DNA from: Actinoplanes sp. TBRC 11911
GTDB taxonomy: Bacteria; Actinomycetota; Actinomycetes; Mycobacteriales; Micromonosporaceae
Length of the DNA: 64,000 nucleotides
Direction: 5' to 3'
Assembly: GCF_012933445.1 (NCBI RefSeq)
Contig: NZ_JABBNC010000024.1
Span: 1-64,000, forward strand
Under the pieces are notes generated by a model. It made no database searches. It was not told the origin of the DNA and worked only from the letters and a program-made list of their open reading frames with translations. The position numbers and the translations under genes were made by a program. Positions 41,170-49,634 of the stretch are shown here, in pieces (within the stretch, counting starts at the first letter, position 1; every line of letters starts with the position of its first letter).

Positions 41170-43368
41170 ATGACCATCCCCAGTAACTCCGCACCCCCGC
41201 GGAGACGCTCCCCCTGGCGCCTCGCCGCCATCGGTGGCCTGGTCGCCGGCGTCGTCGCCGGGTTCACGGCCGTCACCGCCACCGGTGCGAGTGCCGCCGA
41301 AACCCTGTTGTCGCAAGGTAAACCGGCAACCGCGTCGTCCACTCAAGCGGCCGGCGCCTACCTCGCCTCGGAAGCCGTCGACGGCAACCTCGGCACCCGC
41401 TGGTCGTCGGCGGCCAGCGACCCGCAATGGCTGCAGGTCGACCTGGGCAGCACGCAGAGCATCACCCGGGTCGAGCTGAACTGGGAGACCGCCGCGGCCA
41501 AGGCGTTCCAGATCCAGGTGTCGAACACAGGTAACACCAACGACTGGCAGTCGATCTACTCGACCACCACCTCGACCGGCGGCAACCAGTCACTGACCGT
41601 CAGCGGATCCGGGCGATATGTCCGGATGTACGGGACGCAGCGCACCACCGGCTACGGCTACTCGCTCTGGGAGTTCAAGGTCTACGGAGGCACCACGACC
41701 ACCGATCCGCCGCCCACCGGTGGCGGCGGCAGCCTCGGCGCCAACGTGATCGTCTTCGACCCGAGCATGTCGAGCGCGAGCATCCAGAGCCAGGCCGACG
41801 CGATCTTCGCCCAGCAGGAGCGCGACCAGATGGGCACCCGGCGGTACGTGCTGGCGTTCAAGCCCGGCACCTACAACGGCCTCAACATCCAGGTCGGCTT
41901 CTACACGTCGGTGATCGGTCTGGGCCAGAACCCGCAGGACGTGCGGATCAACGGTGATGTCACGGTCGACGCCGGCTGGATGGCCGGCAACGCCACCCAG
42001 AACTTCTGGCGCTCGATCGAAAATGTATCGCTATATCCGGTAAATGGTGATGATCGCTGGGCGGTGAGCCAGGCCGCGCCGTTCCGCCGAGTGGACGTCC
42101 ACGGTGGCGTGAACCTGGCTCCGAACGGCTACGGCTGGGCGTCCGGCGGCTACATCGCCGACTCCCGGATCAGCGGCACCGAGGGCCAGTACTCGCAGCA
42201 GCAGTGGTTCACCCGCAACAGCCAGATCGGGTCGAACTCGAACGCGGTGTGGAACCAGATGTTCGTCGGCGTGCAGGGCGCTCCGGCCGCCAGCTACCCC
42301 ACCCCGCCGTACACGGTGATCGGCAGCACCCCGGTGATCCGGGAGAAGCCGTACCTGTACCAGACCGGCGGCAACTACGCCGTCTTCGTGCCGAACCTGC
42401 AGACCAATGCCAATGGTCCCACCTGGGTGAACGGCAACACGCCGGGCACCAGCCTGCCGCTGACCAGCTTCTACGTCGCCAAGCCCGGCGACAGTGCCGC
42501 GACGATCAACGCGGCGCTCGCACAAGGTCTCAACCTGATCTTCCAGCCCGGCGTCTACCACGTGAACCAGACGATCAACGTGACCCGGGCGAACACCGTG
42601 GTGATGGGCCTCGGCTACGCGACGATCATCCCGGACAACGGGGTCACGCCGATGCAGGTGGCCGATGTGGACGGTGTAAAGGTCGCCGGCATCCTCTTCG
42701 ACGCGGGCACCACCAACTCGGCGAACCTGCTGGTCATCGGGCCGTCAACAAGCGGAACGAGCCACGCCTCCAATCCGACCACGGTGCAGGACGTGTTCTT
42801 CCGGATCGGCGGCTCGATCGCCGGCAAGGCCACCAACAGCCTGCTGGTCAACAGCAACAACGTGATCATCGACCACATCTGGGCGTGGCGGGCCGACCAC
42901 GGCAACGGCGGCACGTTCGGGTGGAACGTCAACACCGCGGACAGCGGGCTGATCGTGAACGGGAACAACGTCACGGCGTACGGGCTGTTCGTCGAGCATT
43001 ATCAGAAGACCGAGGTGCTCTGGAACGGCAACGGTGGCCGGACGTACTTCCTGCAGAACGAGCAGCCGTACGACCCGCCGTCCAACGCCGCCTGGCGCAG
43101 TGACGGGACGGGTTACCCGGCGTACAAGGTCGCGGACAGCGTGAGCACGCACGAGGCCTGGGGCATGGGCAGCTACGCGTTCTTCCAGAACAACCCGGCG
43201 GTGCACTCGGCCAACGGGTTCCAGGCGCCGGTCAACGGCGGGGTGAAGCTGCACAACATCTTCACCATCTCGCTCGCCTCCGGCACGATCGACCACGTGG
43301 TCAACAACATCGGTGCGGCGGCCACGGCCGATCAGGTCGTTCCCCGTACGGTGACCACCTTCCCCTAA
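41170..43368 (+). CDS. Secreted F5/8 type C (CBM32-like) plus right-handed beta-helix protein
   Basis: The 732-residue protein has a signal peptide (about residues 1-42, ending ASAAE), a discoidin/F5/8C carbohydrate-binding domain (about 45-175: ASEAVDGNLGTRWSSAASDP and YGYSLWEFKVYG), a TTTTDPPPTGGGG linker and a beta-helix region (about 190-732) with repeated strand patterns such as GVYHVNQTINVTRANTVVMG and NNVIIDHIWAWRADHG. This architecture is common in streptomycetes and is often mislabelled adenylyl cyclase. It is likely a polysaccharide-active enzyme, resembling GH55/pectate-lyase-like folds, but I cannot name catalytic residues. The ATG at 41170 follows GAGGAGAAGC. Its stop overlaps the convergent LacI gene by four bases. 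Confidence 0.82.
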   Translation: MTIPSNSAPPRRRSPWRLAAIGGLVAGVVAGFTAVTATGASAAETLLSQGKPATASSTQAAGAYLASEAVDGNLGTRWSSAASDPQWLQVDLGSTQSITRVELNWETAAAKAFQIQVSNTGNTNDWQSIYSTTTSTGGNQSLTVSGSGRYVRMYGTQRTTGYGYSLWEFKVYGGTTTTDPPPTGGGGSLGANVIVFDPSMSSASIQSQADAIFAQQERDQMGTRRYVLAFKPGTYNGLNIQVGFYTSVIGLGQNPQDVRINGDVTVDAGWMAGNATQNFWRSIENVSLYPVNGDDRWAVSQAAPFRRVDVHGGVNLAPNGYGWASGGYIADSRISGTEGQYSQQQWFTRNSQIGSNSNAVWNQMFVGVQGAPAASYPTPPYTVIGSTPVIREKPYLYQTGGNYAVFVPNLQTNANGPTWVNGNTPGTSLPLTSFYVAKPGDSAATINAALAQGLNLIFQPGVYHVNQTINVTRANTVVMGLGYATIIPDNGVTPMQVADVDGVKVAGILFDAGTTNSANLLVIGPSTSGTSHASNPTTVQDVFFRIGGSIAGKATNSLLVNSNNVIIDHIWAWRADHGNGGTFGWNVNTADSGLIVNGNNVTAYGLFVEHYQKTEVLWNGNGGRTYFLQNEQPYDPPSNAAWRSDGTGYPAYKVADSVSTHEAWGMGSYAFFQNNPAVHSANGFQAPVNGGVKLHNIFTISLASGTIDHVVNNIGAAATADQVVPRTVTTFP

Positions 43369-44342
43369 GCGATCTCGCCACTGCCGCGCGGGATCAGGGT
43401 CGTCGGAATCCTGATCTCGCGCGGCGGTCCGGCATAGCCCTCGATCCGTTCGAAAAGGACGTTTGCCGCCGTACGCCCGAGTCGGCCCGGATCCTGCGCC
43501 ACCACCGTGATCGCGGGGTCGAGCAGGTCCGCCAGCGGAAAGTCGTCGAAGCCCACCAGCGCGACCGTCCGCTGCCGGTCCAGTCGTCGCAGCCCACGCA
43601 CCACGCCGACGGTGATCCGGCTCTGTCCCGCGAAGATCGCCGTCGGTGGCTCGGGACCGCGCAGCAACGCGATCGTGGCCTTCTCCGCCGCCACCGCGTC
43701 GTGCAGGTCGTGCACCACCGGACCGGCCCGCTCGCCGAGCGCCTTGCGATACCCGCGAAAACGGTCCCGGGCCGTGGGCAGCCGCGAAAAGTCCCCGAGA
43801 TAGGCGATCCGCCGATGTCCGTGGGCGACCAGGTGGCGTACGGCTCCGGCGGCCCCCGCCACGTTCGTCGAGACCACCGTGTCGGCTTCGACGCCGGACG
43901 CCTCCCGATCCACGAAGACCACCGGAGTCATCCCGAGATGCCGCTGGTCATCGCTGGTGGGCGCGAGGATCAGGCCGTCCACCTGCCGCCTGCCGAACGC
44001 CTCGGCCAGCTCCCGCTCGCGCTGCGGGCTGTCGTCGAGATTGCCGGTGAGCACGTGGACGCCGCGGTCGTGAGCCGCGTCGGCCACCGCCCGGTGCACC
44101 GCCGCGGAGAACGGATGCGACACGTCCTCGAGCAGCACCCCGATGGTCCGGGTGCGACGGTCCTGGCGGCGCAGCATGCTGGCGCCGAGGTGCGGGCGAT
44201 AGTCGAGAGATGCGACGGCGGCGCGCACCCGGGCGGCCAGATCGGGCGCGACCGTGGTCTCGCCGTTGACCACCCGGGACACGGTTTTGAGGCTGACGCC
44301 GGCCGCCCTGGCCACGTCGTTCATGGTCGGTCGTTGCGTCAT
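43365..44342 (-). CDS. LacI-family transcriptional regulator
   Basis: The 325-residue protein has a LacI helix-turn-helix (MNDVARAAGVSLKTVSRVVN, residues 7-26), hinge (LGASMLRRQDRRTRTIGVLL) and a sugar-sensing domain. The ATG at 44342 is chosen because GGGAG lies about 10 bases upstream and the helix-turn-helix begins right after; the frame extends 16 codons upstream. It is convergent with the beta-helix gene and divergent from the frc-type ABC operon, with GACAACGTTGTC between them. It probably represses the transporter; it could also act on the AGCGCT-centred operators upstream of the beta-helix gene. Confidence 0.88.
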   Translation of the reverse strand: MTQRPTMNDVARAAGVSLKTVSRVVNGETTVAPDLAARVRAAVASLDYRPHLGASMLRRQDRRTRTIGVLLEDVSHPFSAAVHRAVADAAHDRGVHVLTGNLDDSPQRERELAEAFGRRQVDGLILAPTSDDQRHLGMTPVVFVDREASGVEADTVVSTNVAGAAGAVRHLVAHGHRRIAYLGDFSRLPTARDRFRGYRKALGERAGPVVHDLHDAVAAEKATIALLRGPEPPTAIFAGQSRITVGVVRGLRRLDRQRTVALVGFDDFPLADLLDPAITVVAQDPGRLGRTAANVLFERIEGYAGPPREIRIPTTLIPRGSGEIA

Positions 44343-44429
44343 TTGTCGACTCCCGTCGATGTCGATCACCGAACGCAACAAGTTGGCCACTCATTGTTGA
44401 CATGAGATGAACCCGGGCGTCTACTGCGG

Positions 44430-44441
44430 GACAACGTTGTC
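44430..44441. promoter_or_regulatory. LacI-type operator in front of the sugar ABC operon
   Basis: GACAACGTTGTC is a perfect 12-base palindrome in the gap between the LacI gene and the binding-protein gene. Its central ACGT differs from the AGCGCT sites near the glycanase genes. Confidence 0.6.
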
Positions 44442-44522
44442 TTTCAATGTCCAGTCTTCAGTCCTTCGTAGGGTGGCGGGTGGGGCGGTCGGATGGGCTA
44501 AATCGATTTGGAGGACCCGATC

Positions 44523-45554
44523 ATGCGTACCGGAAGGGTGGTGGCCGTCGGCTGCGTGATGACGCTGGTCCTGGGGCCGACCGCCGCTTGCAACAGAGGC
44601 TCCGGTGAGGACGTCGTCGGGCTGATCACGAAGACCGACACGAATCCGTTCTTCGTGCAGATGAAGAAGGGCGCCGAGGCCGCGGCCAAAGAACAGGGCC
44701 TCGAGCTGCAGAGCTTCGCCGGTAAGCAGGACGGCGACAACGAGGCCCAGGTGCAGGCCATCGAGAACCTGATGTCCTTCGGTGCCAAGGGTTTCCTGAT
44801 CACGCCGAACGACTCGAAGGCGATCGTGCCCTCCATCGACAAGGCGCACGAGCAGAACATGCTGGTGATCGCCTTGGACACGCCGGTCGACCCGCCGGAC
44901 GCCGCGGACGCCACCTTCGCCACCGACAACTACCAGGCCGGGAAGCTGATCGGGCAGTGGGCCAAGGCGAAGTTCGCGAAGGACGGCAAGCAGGCGAAGA
45001 TCGCGATGCTGGACCTCAACGCCAATCAGGTCTCCGTCGACGTCAAGCGGGACCAGGGTTTCCTGGACGGCTTCGGCATCCAGGTCGGCAACCCGGACAA
45101 GATCGGCGACGAGAACGACCCGCGGATCGCCGGGCACGACGTCACCGACGGTGCCGAGGACGGCGGCCGGACCGCGATGGAGAACCTGCTGCAGAAGGAC
45201 CCGTCGATCAACCTGGTCTACACGATCAACGAGCCCGCGGCGGCCGGCGCGTACCAGGCCCTGAAGTCGGCCGGCCGGGACAAGGACACCGTCATCGTCT
45301 CGATCGACGGCGGCTGCCCCGGCGTCGACAACGTCTCGAAGGGCATCATCGGCGCGACGTCCATGCAGTTCCCGCTCAAGATGGCGCAGATGGGCGTGGA
45401 CGCCATCGCCGCGTACACCAAGGACGGCACCAAACCGCAGGCGACGCCGGGCAAGGACTTCGTGGACACCGGCGTCCAACTGATCACCGACGACCCGCAG
45501 GCCGGCGTGGACGCGAAGGACTCCACGTGGGGCAAGCAGAACTGCTGGGGATGA
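44523..45554 (+). CDS. Sugar ABC transporter substrate-binding lipoprotein (fructose/ribose type)
   Basis: This 343-residue lipoprotein has a signal peptide ending GPTAAC (lipidated Cys) and the type 1 binding-protein fold of the ribose/fructose group: VVGLITKTDTNPFFVQMKKG, ENLMSFGAKGFLITPNDSKA, IALDTPVDPPDAADATFATD and GGCPGVDNVSKGIIGATS. Gene order (binding protein, permease, single-domain ATPase) is that of the rhizobial fructose importer frcBCA, so fructose, ribose or mannose are plausible ligands. A GGAGG ribosome-binding site eight bases upstream fixes the ATG at 44523. The next gene starts 3 bases later. Confidence 0.88.
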   Translation: MRTGRVVAVGCVMTLVLGPTAACNRGSGEDVVGLITKTDTNPFFVQMKKGAEAAAKEQGLELQSFAGKQDGDNEAQVQAIENLMSFGAKGFLITPNDSKAIVPSIDKAHEQNMLVIALDTPVDPPDAADATFATDNYQAGKLIGQWAKAKFAKDGKQAKIAMLDLNANQVSVDVKRDQGFLDGFGIQVGNPDKIGDENDPRIAGHDVTDGAEDGGRTAMENLLQKDPSINLVYTINEPAAAGAYQALKSAGRDKDTVIVSIDGGCPGVDNVSKGIIGATSMQFPLKMAQMGVDAIAAYTKDGTKPQATPGKDFVDTGVQLITDDPQAGVDAKDSTWGKQNCWG

Positions 45555-45557
45555 CAA

Positions 45558-46571
45558 ATGGCCACTGCCACTGCTGATTTCGACGTACGCCGGAACGACT
45601 CCCTCGGCTTGCGCATCCAACACGTGCTGCACGCCAACCCCGTCCTCGGGCCGCTCGCCGTCCTGATCGTCGCGATCATCGCCTTCTCGATCATCAACGG
45701 CCGGTTCTTGACGGCGACCAACCTGTCCCTGGTCCTGCAACAGGTCACGGTCATCGCCACGCTCGCCCTCGGGCAGACGCTGATCATCCTGACCGCGGGC
45801 ATCGACCTGTCCGCGGGCGCCATCGCGGTCTTCTCCTCGATCCTGATGGCGAACTTCGCGACCAAGGCCGGGATGCCCGGGTTCATCGCGCTCGTGCTCA
45901 GCCTGGCCTGCGGCACCGCGATGGGGGCGATCAACGGCTTCCTGGTGACCCGGATCAAACTGCCGCCGTTCATCGTCACGCTCGGCACGCTGACCATCTT
46001 CTTCTCGCTGAACTCGGTGGTCAGCAACTCGGAGACGGTGCGCGGCTCGGACATGCCCAGCCTGATGACGTGGACGGGCAACTCGATCCCTCTGGGTGGC
46101 TTCCGGTTGACGTACGGGTCGATCATCATGCTTTTGCTCTTCGGGTTGTTCTTTTACTCGCTCGGGCGTACGGCCTGGGGAAAGCATGTCTATGCCACCG
46201 GCGACGACGTGGAGGCCGCACGACTGGCCGGCATCCGGACCGGGCGCGTGCTCTTCTCCGTGTACGCCGTCGCGGGTCTGCTCTACGCGATCGCCGGATG
46301 GATCCTCATCGGCCGGTTGGCGTCGGCCAGCCCCAACGTCGGCGTCGAATACAACCTCGACTCGATCACCGCGGTCGTGCTCGGCGGCACCAGCCTTTTC
46401 GGCGGCCGCGGCATGGTCCTCGGCACCCTGATCGGCGCGCTGATCGTCGGTGTCTTCCGCAACGGCCTGCAGCTGGCCGGCGTCGAGGTGGTGTGGCAGG
46501 GCTTCGCGATCGGCCTGCTCGTCCTCGTCGCGGTCTCCCTCGACCAGTGGATCAGGAAGGTGAAGACGTGA
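45558..46571 (+). CDS. Sugar ABC transporter permease (FrcC-like)
   Basis: The 337-residue inner-membrane permease belongs to the CUT2 group. Visible motifs are LIILTAGIDLSAGAIAVFSS near residue 75, TRIKLPPFIVTLGTLTIFFS near 130 and ITAVVLGGTSLFGGRGMVLG near 270. It is the only permease in this operon and should therefore form a homodimer. It starts 3 bases after the binding-protein stop and its stop overlaps the ATPase start (GTGA). Confidence 0.9.
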   Translation: MATATADFDVRRNDSLGLRIQHVLHANPVLGPLAVLIVAIIAFSIINGRFLTATNLSLVLQQVTVIATLALGQTLIILTAGIDLSAGAIAVFSSILMANFATKAGMPGFIALVLSLACGTAMGAINGFLVTRIKLPPFIVTLGTLTIFFSLNSVVSNSETVRGSDMPSLMTWTGNSIPLGGFRLTYGSIIMLLLFGLFFYSLGRTAWGKHVYATGDDVEAARLAGIRTGRVLFSVYAVAGLLYAIAGWILIGRLASASPNVGVEYNLDSITAVVLGGTSLFGGRGMVLGTLIGALIVGVFRNGLQLAGVEVVWQGFAIGLLVLVAVSLDQWIRKVKT

Positions 46572-47347
46572 CCACGCCCGTGTTGGAAGCTCGCGGACTG
46601 ACCAAACGCTACGGCCGCGTCGTGGCCATCGACGGCAGCGACCTTTCCCTCTACCCGGGCGAGATCCTGGCCGTCATCGGCGACAACGGTGCCGGCAAGT
46701 CCAGCCTCATCAAGGCCCTGTCCGGCGCCCTGATCCCGGACAGCGGTTCCATTTTTCTCGACGGAAACCAGGTCCATTTCCGTACGCCCATGGACGCTCG
46801 CACGGCCGGCATCGAAACCGTGTATCAGACCCTGGCGCTGGCCCCCGGCCTCGACATCGCGGACAACCTGTTCCTGGGCCGGGAGGAGCGCCGATCCGGG
46901 ACGCTGGGCTCGATGTTCCGGATGCTGGACCGCCGGCACATGCGTGACGAGGCCAAGCGGCACATGAGTGACCTGGGCGTGGCGACCTTGCAGAACATCG
47001 GGCAGGCGGTTGAGTCGCTCTCCGGTGGCCAGCGGCAGGCCGTGGCGGTGGCCCGCTCGGCGGCGTTCGGCAGCAAGGTGGTGATCCTGGACGAGCCGAC
47101 GGCGGCGCTCGGGGTGAAGGAGGGCAACCGGGTGCTGCAGCTGATCCGCGACGTCCGGGACCGTGGCCTGCCGGTCATCCTGATCAGCCACAACATGCCG
47201 CACGTGTTCGAGGTGGCGGACCGGATCCACATTCAGCGCCTGGGCAAGCGGGCGACGGTCATCACCCCGGCGTCCCACTCGATGTCCGAGGCGGTCGCGA
47301 TCATGACGGGCGCGGCCCAGCCCCCGCCGCAGCCGGTGGCTCCGTAG
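46568..47347 (+). CDS. Sugar ABC transporter ATP-binding protein, single domain (FrcA-like)
   Basis: This 259-residue protein is a single ABC domain, unlike the double-domain ATPases usual for CUT2 sugar importers (compare rhaT at 33019). Walker A is GDNGAGKSS near residue 38, the signature LSGGQRQAVAVARS near 148 and Walker B VVILDEPTAAL near 168. FrcA of rhizobia has the same size and order, which supports an Frc-type importer. The GTG at 46568 overlaps the permease stop. The C-terminus is rich in proline (PPPQPVAP). A strong hairpin at 47406 ends the operon. Confidence 0.9.
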   Translation: MTTPVLEARGLTKRYGRVVAIDGSDLSLYPGEILAVIGDNGAGKSSLIKALSGALIPDSGSIFLDGNQVHFRTPMDARTAGIETVYQTLALAPGLDIADNLFLGREERRSGTLGSMFRMLDRRHMRDEAKRHMSDLGVATLQNIGQAVESLSGGQRQAVAVARSAAFGSKVVILDEPTAALGVKEGNRVLQLIRDVRDRGLPVILISHNMPHVFEVADRIHIQRLGKRATVITPASHSMSEAVAIMTGAAQPPPQPVAP

Positions 47348-47405
47348 CTTTACCGTCCCCCTCCCGGCACGACGCCGCCTCTGGTTCTGGCGTCGCGCCC
47401 CCGCC

Positions 47406-47438
47406 AAGGCCCGGTGGTCGTGCGAACCACCGGGCCTT
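47406..47438. terminator. Bidirectional terminator between the ABC operon and a small membrane gene
   Basis: A perfect 13-bp stem (AAGGCCCGGTGGT with ACCACCGGGCCTT) with a 7-base loop lies between convergent genes. Confidence 0.8.
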
Positions 47439-47444
47439 GTGCTG

Positions 47445-47660
47445 CTACTTGTTCTTCTTGTCGCTTTTGTCGCTGTCGAGCGCGGCCAGCATCTCGGCGT
47501 CGCGGTCGTCGGCGAGCTCGCGGACCGACTTCGTCTGCGGCATGACCACCTTCCAGAGGAGGGCGATCAAAACAAAGGCCCAGGCCCACGGGGGAATGTT
47601 GGAGTCCGGCCCGAACATCTGGGCCGTAACGTCATAGGCCGAATCCATGTACTGGTCCAT
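47445..47660 (-). CDS. Small single-span membrane protein
   Basis: The 71-residue protein has one hydrophobic helix (WAWAFVLIALLWKVVMP, about residues 25-41) and a charged C-terminal tail (DRDAEMLAALDSDKSDKKNK). I do not recognise the family. It is convergent with the ABC operon and shares its terminator. It lies just outside the direct repeat at 47697. Confidence 0.65.
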   Translation of the reverse strand: MDQYMDSAYDVTAQMFGPDSNIPPWAWAFVLIALLWKVVMPQTKSVRELADDRDAEMLAALDSDKSDKKNK

Positions 47661-47696
47661 TGGTTACCGCCGGGATGGTTGAGCCGGATGGGACGT

Positions 47697-47781
47697 GACT
47701 GCTCTTCGCTGAGCGTCGGCCCCAAGAATCGGACGCCAGGTTCCCGGGCTTAGCGATTCGGCCTCCTCGGCGTCAGCTCGG
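47697..47781 (+). repeat. Direct repeat flanking the Gfo/Idh-TetR pair, copy 1
   Basis: The segment begins GACTGCTCTTCG and ends GTCAGCTCGG. It matches 49480-49618 in the same orientation, apart from about 50 extra bases in the second copy. Confidence 0.75.
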
Positions 47782-47802
47782 CTATCGCGCAGGGAGGCGC
47801 TT

Positions 47803-48708
47803 TCACGCTCCGGCGGAGTGGATGTCCCGCTCGAGCTCGGCAAGGATCTCGGTCATCCGCAGACCGAACCGCACATCGCACTCATGGGGCGTGTTCGTGC
47901 GCACGGACGTCACCAGAGCATCGACGGCGTTGTGGTACGAGGCCACCGGATCGTTCCAACCGCCCTGCGGCATCGCCGCAATGCCGTGCTCGCCCAGGAG
48001 TTCCATCTGGTTGGCCATGCTCGCCGGCGGTGCCTGCAGGCTCAACGTCGCCGAACTGGACGCTCCCGAGTCGTGCGTCATGATCAGATGCGTCAGGTCG
48101 TGCCCGGTCCGGACCGCCTTAACCGCACGCACGTCCCCGAGCAGCGGAAGGTAGACCGAAAGCACGTGCGGGCCGAGGTCCCACAGCGCACCCGACTCCT
48201 CCCGCCACGGAGTCAGGGTAGAGATGCCTGGAATTCCTGCGGCGGGAAATAGGGTCAGCCCTTGCGCGGTGAACCAACCGCCCTTCGCGGTCTGTTCGCC
48301 GATCCAGGTCGCGGTCTCCTCGGTGAATCGCAGGGTGGTGAAGACGATGGACGAGACACCCGTCCGCGCGACGGCGTCAGCGACCTCACGGGCCGCCGCG
48401 ACGCTGGTGGCGACCGGCTTCTCCAACAGCAGGTGGCGTCCGGCGAGCGCAGCCTGGACCGCGATGCCCGCCTGGACATCCGGAGGCACGGCGAAGGCGA
48501 TGACGTCACTGGATTCGATGAGCTCGGTCAAGCCGTCGTCTCCCGAGTACGCCGTCGCACCGTAGGAGCCGGCGAGGCGGCCGGCGGCGTCGGAGGAGCG
48601 CCCCCAGACCCCGTTGAGGTCGATGTCGGGATGGGCGGCCAAGGCCGGGGCATGCGTTTTCTGGGCCCACGACCCGGTACCGATGAGTCCTGCACTTAAT
48701 TTGGTCAT
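47803..48708 (-). CDS. Gfo/Idh/MocA-family oxidoreductase
   Basis: The 301-residue NAD(P)-dependent dehydrogenase has the Rossmann motif GLIGTGSWAQKTHAPAL (residues 8-24), the catalytic-region EKPVATS near residue 95 (Lys of the conserved EKP) and a C-terminal alpha/beta domain with TPWREESGALWDLGPHVL near 167, containing the Asp/His pair typical of this family. Substrates in the family are sugars or inositols. It is divergent from a TetR gene across an A/T-rich gap with repeated ATCTGTTTA motifs and is probably repressed by it. Confidence 0.9.
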   Translation of the reverse strand: MTKLSAGLIGTGSWAQKTHAPALAAHPDIDLNGVWGRSSDAAGRLAGSYGATAYSGDDGLTELIESSDVIAFAVPPDVQAGIAVQAALAGRHLLLEKPVATSVAAAREVADAVARTGVSSIVFTTLRFTEETATWIGEQTAKGGWFTAQGLTLFPAAGIPGISTLTPWREESGALWDLGPHVLSVYLPLLGDVRAVKAVRTGHDLTHLIMTHDSGASSSATLSLQAPPASMANQMELLGEHGIAAMPQGGWNDPVASYHNAVDALVTSVRTNTPHECDVRFGLRMTEILAELERDIHSAGA

Positions 48709-48721
48709 TCCGAGATATTAC

Positions 48722-48850
48722 ACAGATCTGTTTAATTGGCATGGTGACAACCGACACTCAGCTTATCATACCGATCTGTTTACTTATATCGACCAGCCCG
48801 ATACTCTCCGGGGTTTCGTGGCGACACTGTGGTGAACAGCACTGTTTACC
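48722..48850. promoter_or_regulatory. TetR operator region between Gfo/Idh and tetR
   Basis: The A/T-rich gap has three copies of a CTGTTTA motif: ACAGATCTGTTTA at 48722, GATCTGTTTAC at 48773 and CACTGTTTAC at 48839. The first is centred on a perfect 10-base palindrome ACAGATCTGT. The spread covers both divergent promoters. Confidence 0.55.
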
Positions 48851-48857
48851 TGTTGTT

Positions 48858-49457
48858 ATGCTTGGTCGCGTGGGCGACACGACAGACAAGGCCAGGACGC
48901 GAATCGTCCGGCGCGCGACGGAGCTGTTCCGCGCGGAGGGCTTCGGCGCCGTCGGCGTCGACCGGATCAGCGACCTGGCACCGGTTTCGAAGCGCACGCT
49001 GTATCAGCGCTTCCCCACCAAAGACGATCTGATCGCCGAGTACGTGCGAACGATCGGCGACACAAACTATGACTCCATGCAAGACGCGGTGGACGACGAC
49101 GCACCGCCGGCGGAGCGCATCCTTCAGGCTTTCATCTGGCTGCAGAATCAGACGACGCCGTCCGGATACCGCGGCTGCCCGATCGTCAACGCGGTGGCCG
49201 AGCTCCCCGACGCCACCCACCCGGCACGACAACTCGCACTGGACCACAAGGACCAGGTGCTCGGTTTCTTCCGCGACCAGGCCGCAAGCGCGGGCGCCGC
49301 CGACCCGGACGAGCTGGCCGAGCAGCTGATAATGCTTTTCGACGGCGCCTCGTCGTATTCCCTGGTACGCGACAGTCGGATCCCGCCAAGCTTCCTCGCG
49401 GCAGCCAAGACCCTGATCAACGCGCAGCTGCCCCCGGACAGCCAACCGCTGAAGTAA
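48858..49457 (+). CDS. TetR-family transcriptional regulator
   Basis: The 199-residue regulator has a TetR helix-turn-helix (VDRISDLAPVSKRTLYQRFP, about residues 33-52) and a C-terminal domain with CPIVNAVAELPDATHPARQL, typical of the TetR_C group where this Cys-containing helix lines the ligand pocket. The ATG at 48858 is preferred; the frame upstream runs through the operator region. It is divergent from the Gfo/Idh gene. The inducer is unknown. Confidence 0.9.
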   Translation: MLGRVGDTTDKARTRIVRRATELFRAEGFGAVGVDRISDLAPVSKRTLYQRFPTKDDLIAEYVRTIGDTNYDSMQDAVDDDAPPAERILQAFIWLQNQTTPSGYRGCPIVNAVAELPDATHPARQLALDHKDQVLGFFRDQAASAGAADPDELAEQLIMLFDGASSYSLVRDSRIPPSFLAAAKTLINAQLPPDSQPLK

Positions 49458-49479
49458 GGCGGCTCCGGCAGTCCACGTG

Positions 49480-49618
49480 GACTGCTCTTCGTTGGGCGTC
49501 GGCCCCAAGAGTCGGGCGCTCGCGGCGGGTTTGCGCTCGAGGCCCTCGGTCAGCGGCAGCTCGGGACGCCAGGTACCCGAGGCTTGCGGATTCGGCCTTT
49601 TCCGGCGGTCAGCTCGGT
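49480..49618 (+). repeat. Direct repeat flanking the Gfo/Idh-TetR pair, copy 2
   Basis: GACTGCTCTTCG, GCGTCGGCCCCAAGA, GGACGCCAGGT and GTCAGCTCGG occur in the same order as at 47697-47781, with an insertion of about 50 bases at 49518-49563. A short duplication (CAGCTCGGTCTCGG twice) follows. Confidence 0.75.
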
Positions 49619-49634
49619 CTCGGCCCCGGCGGAA

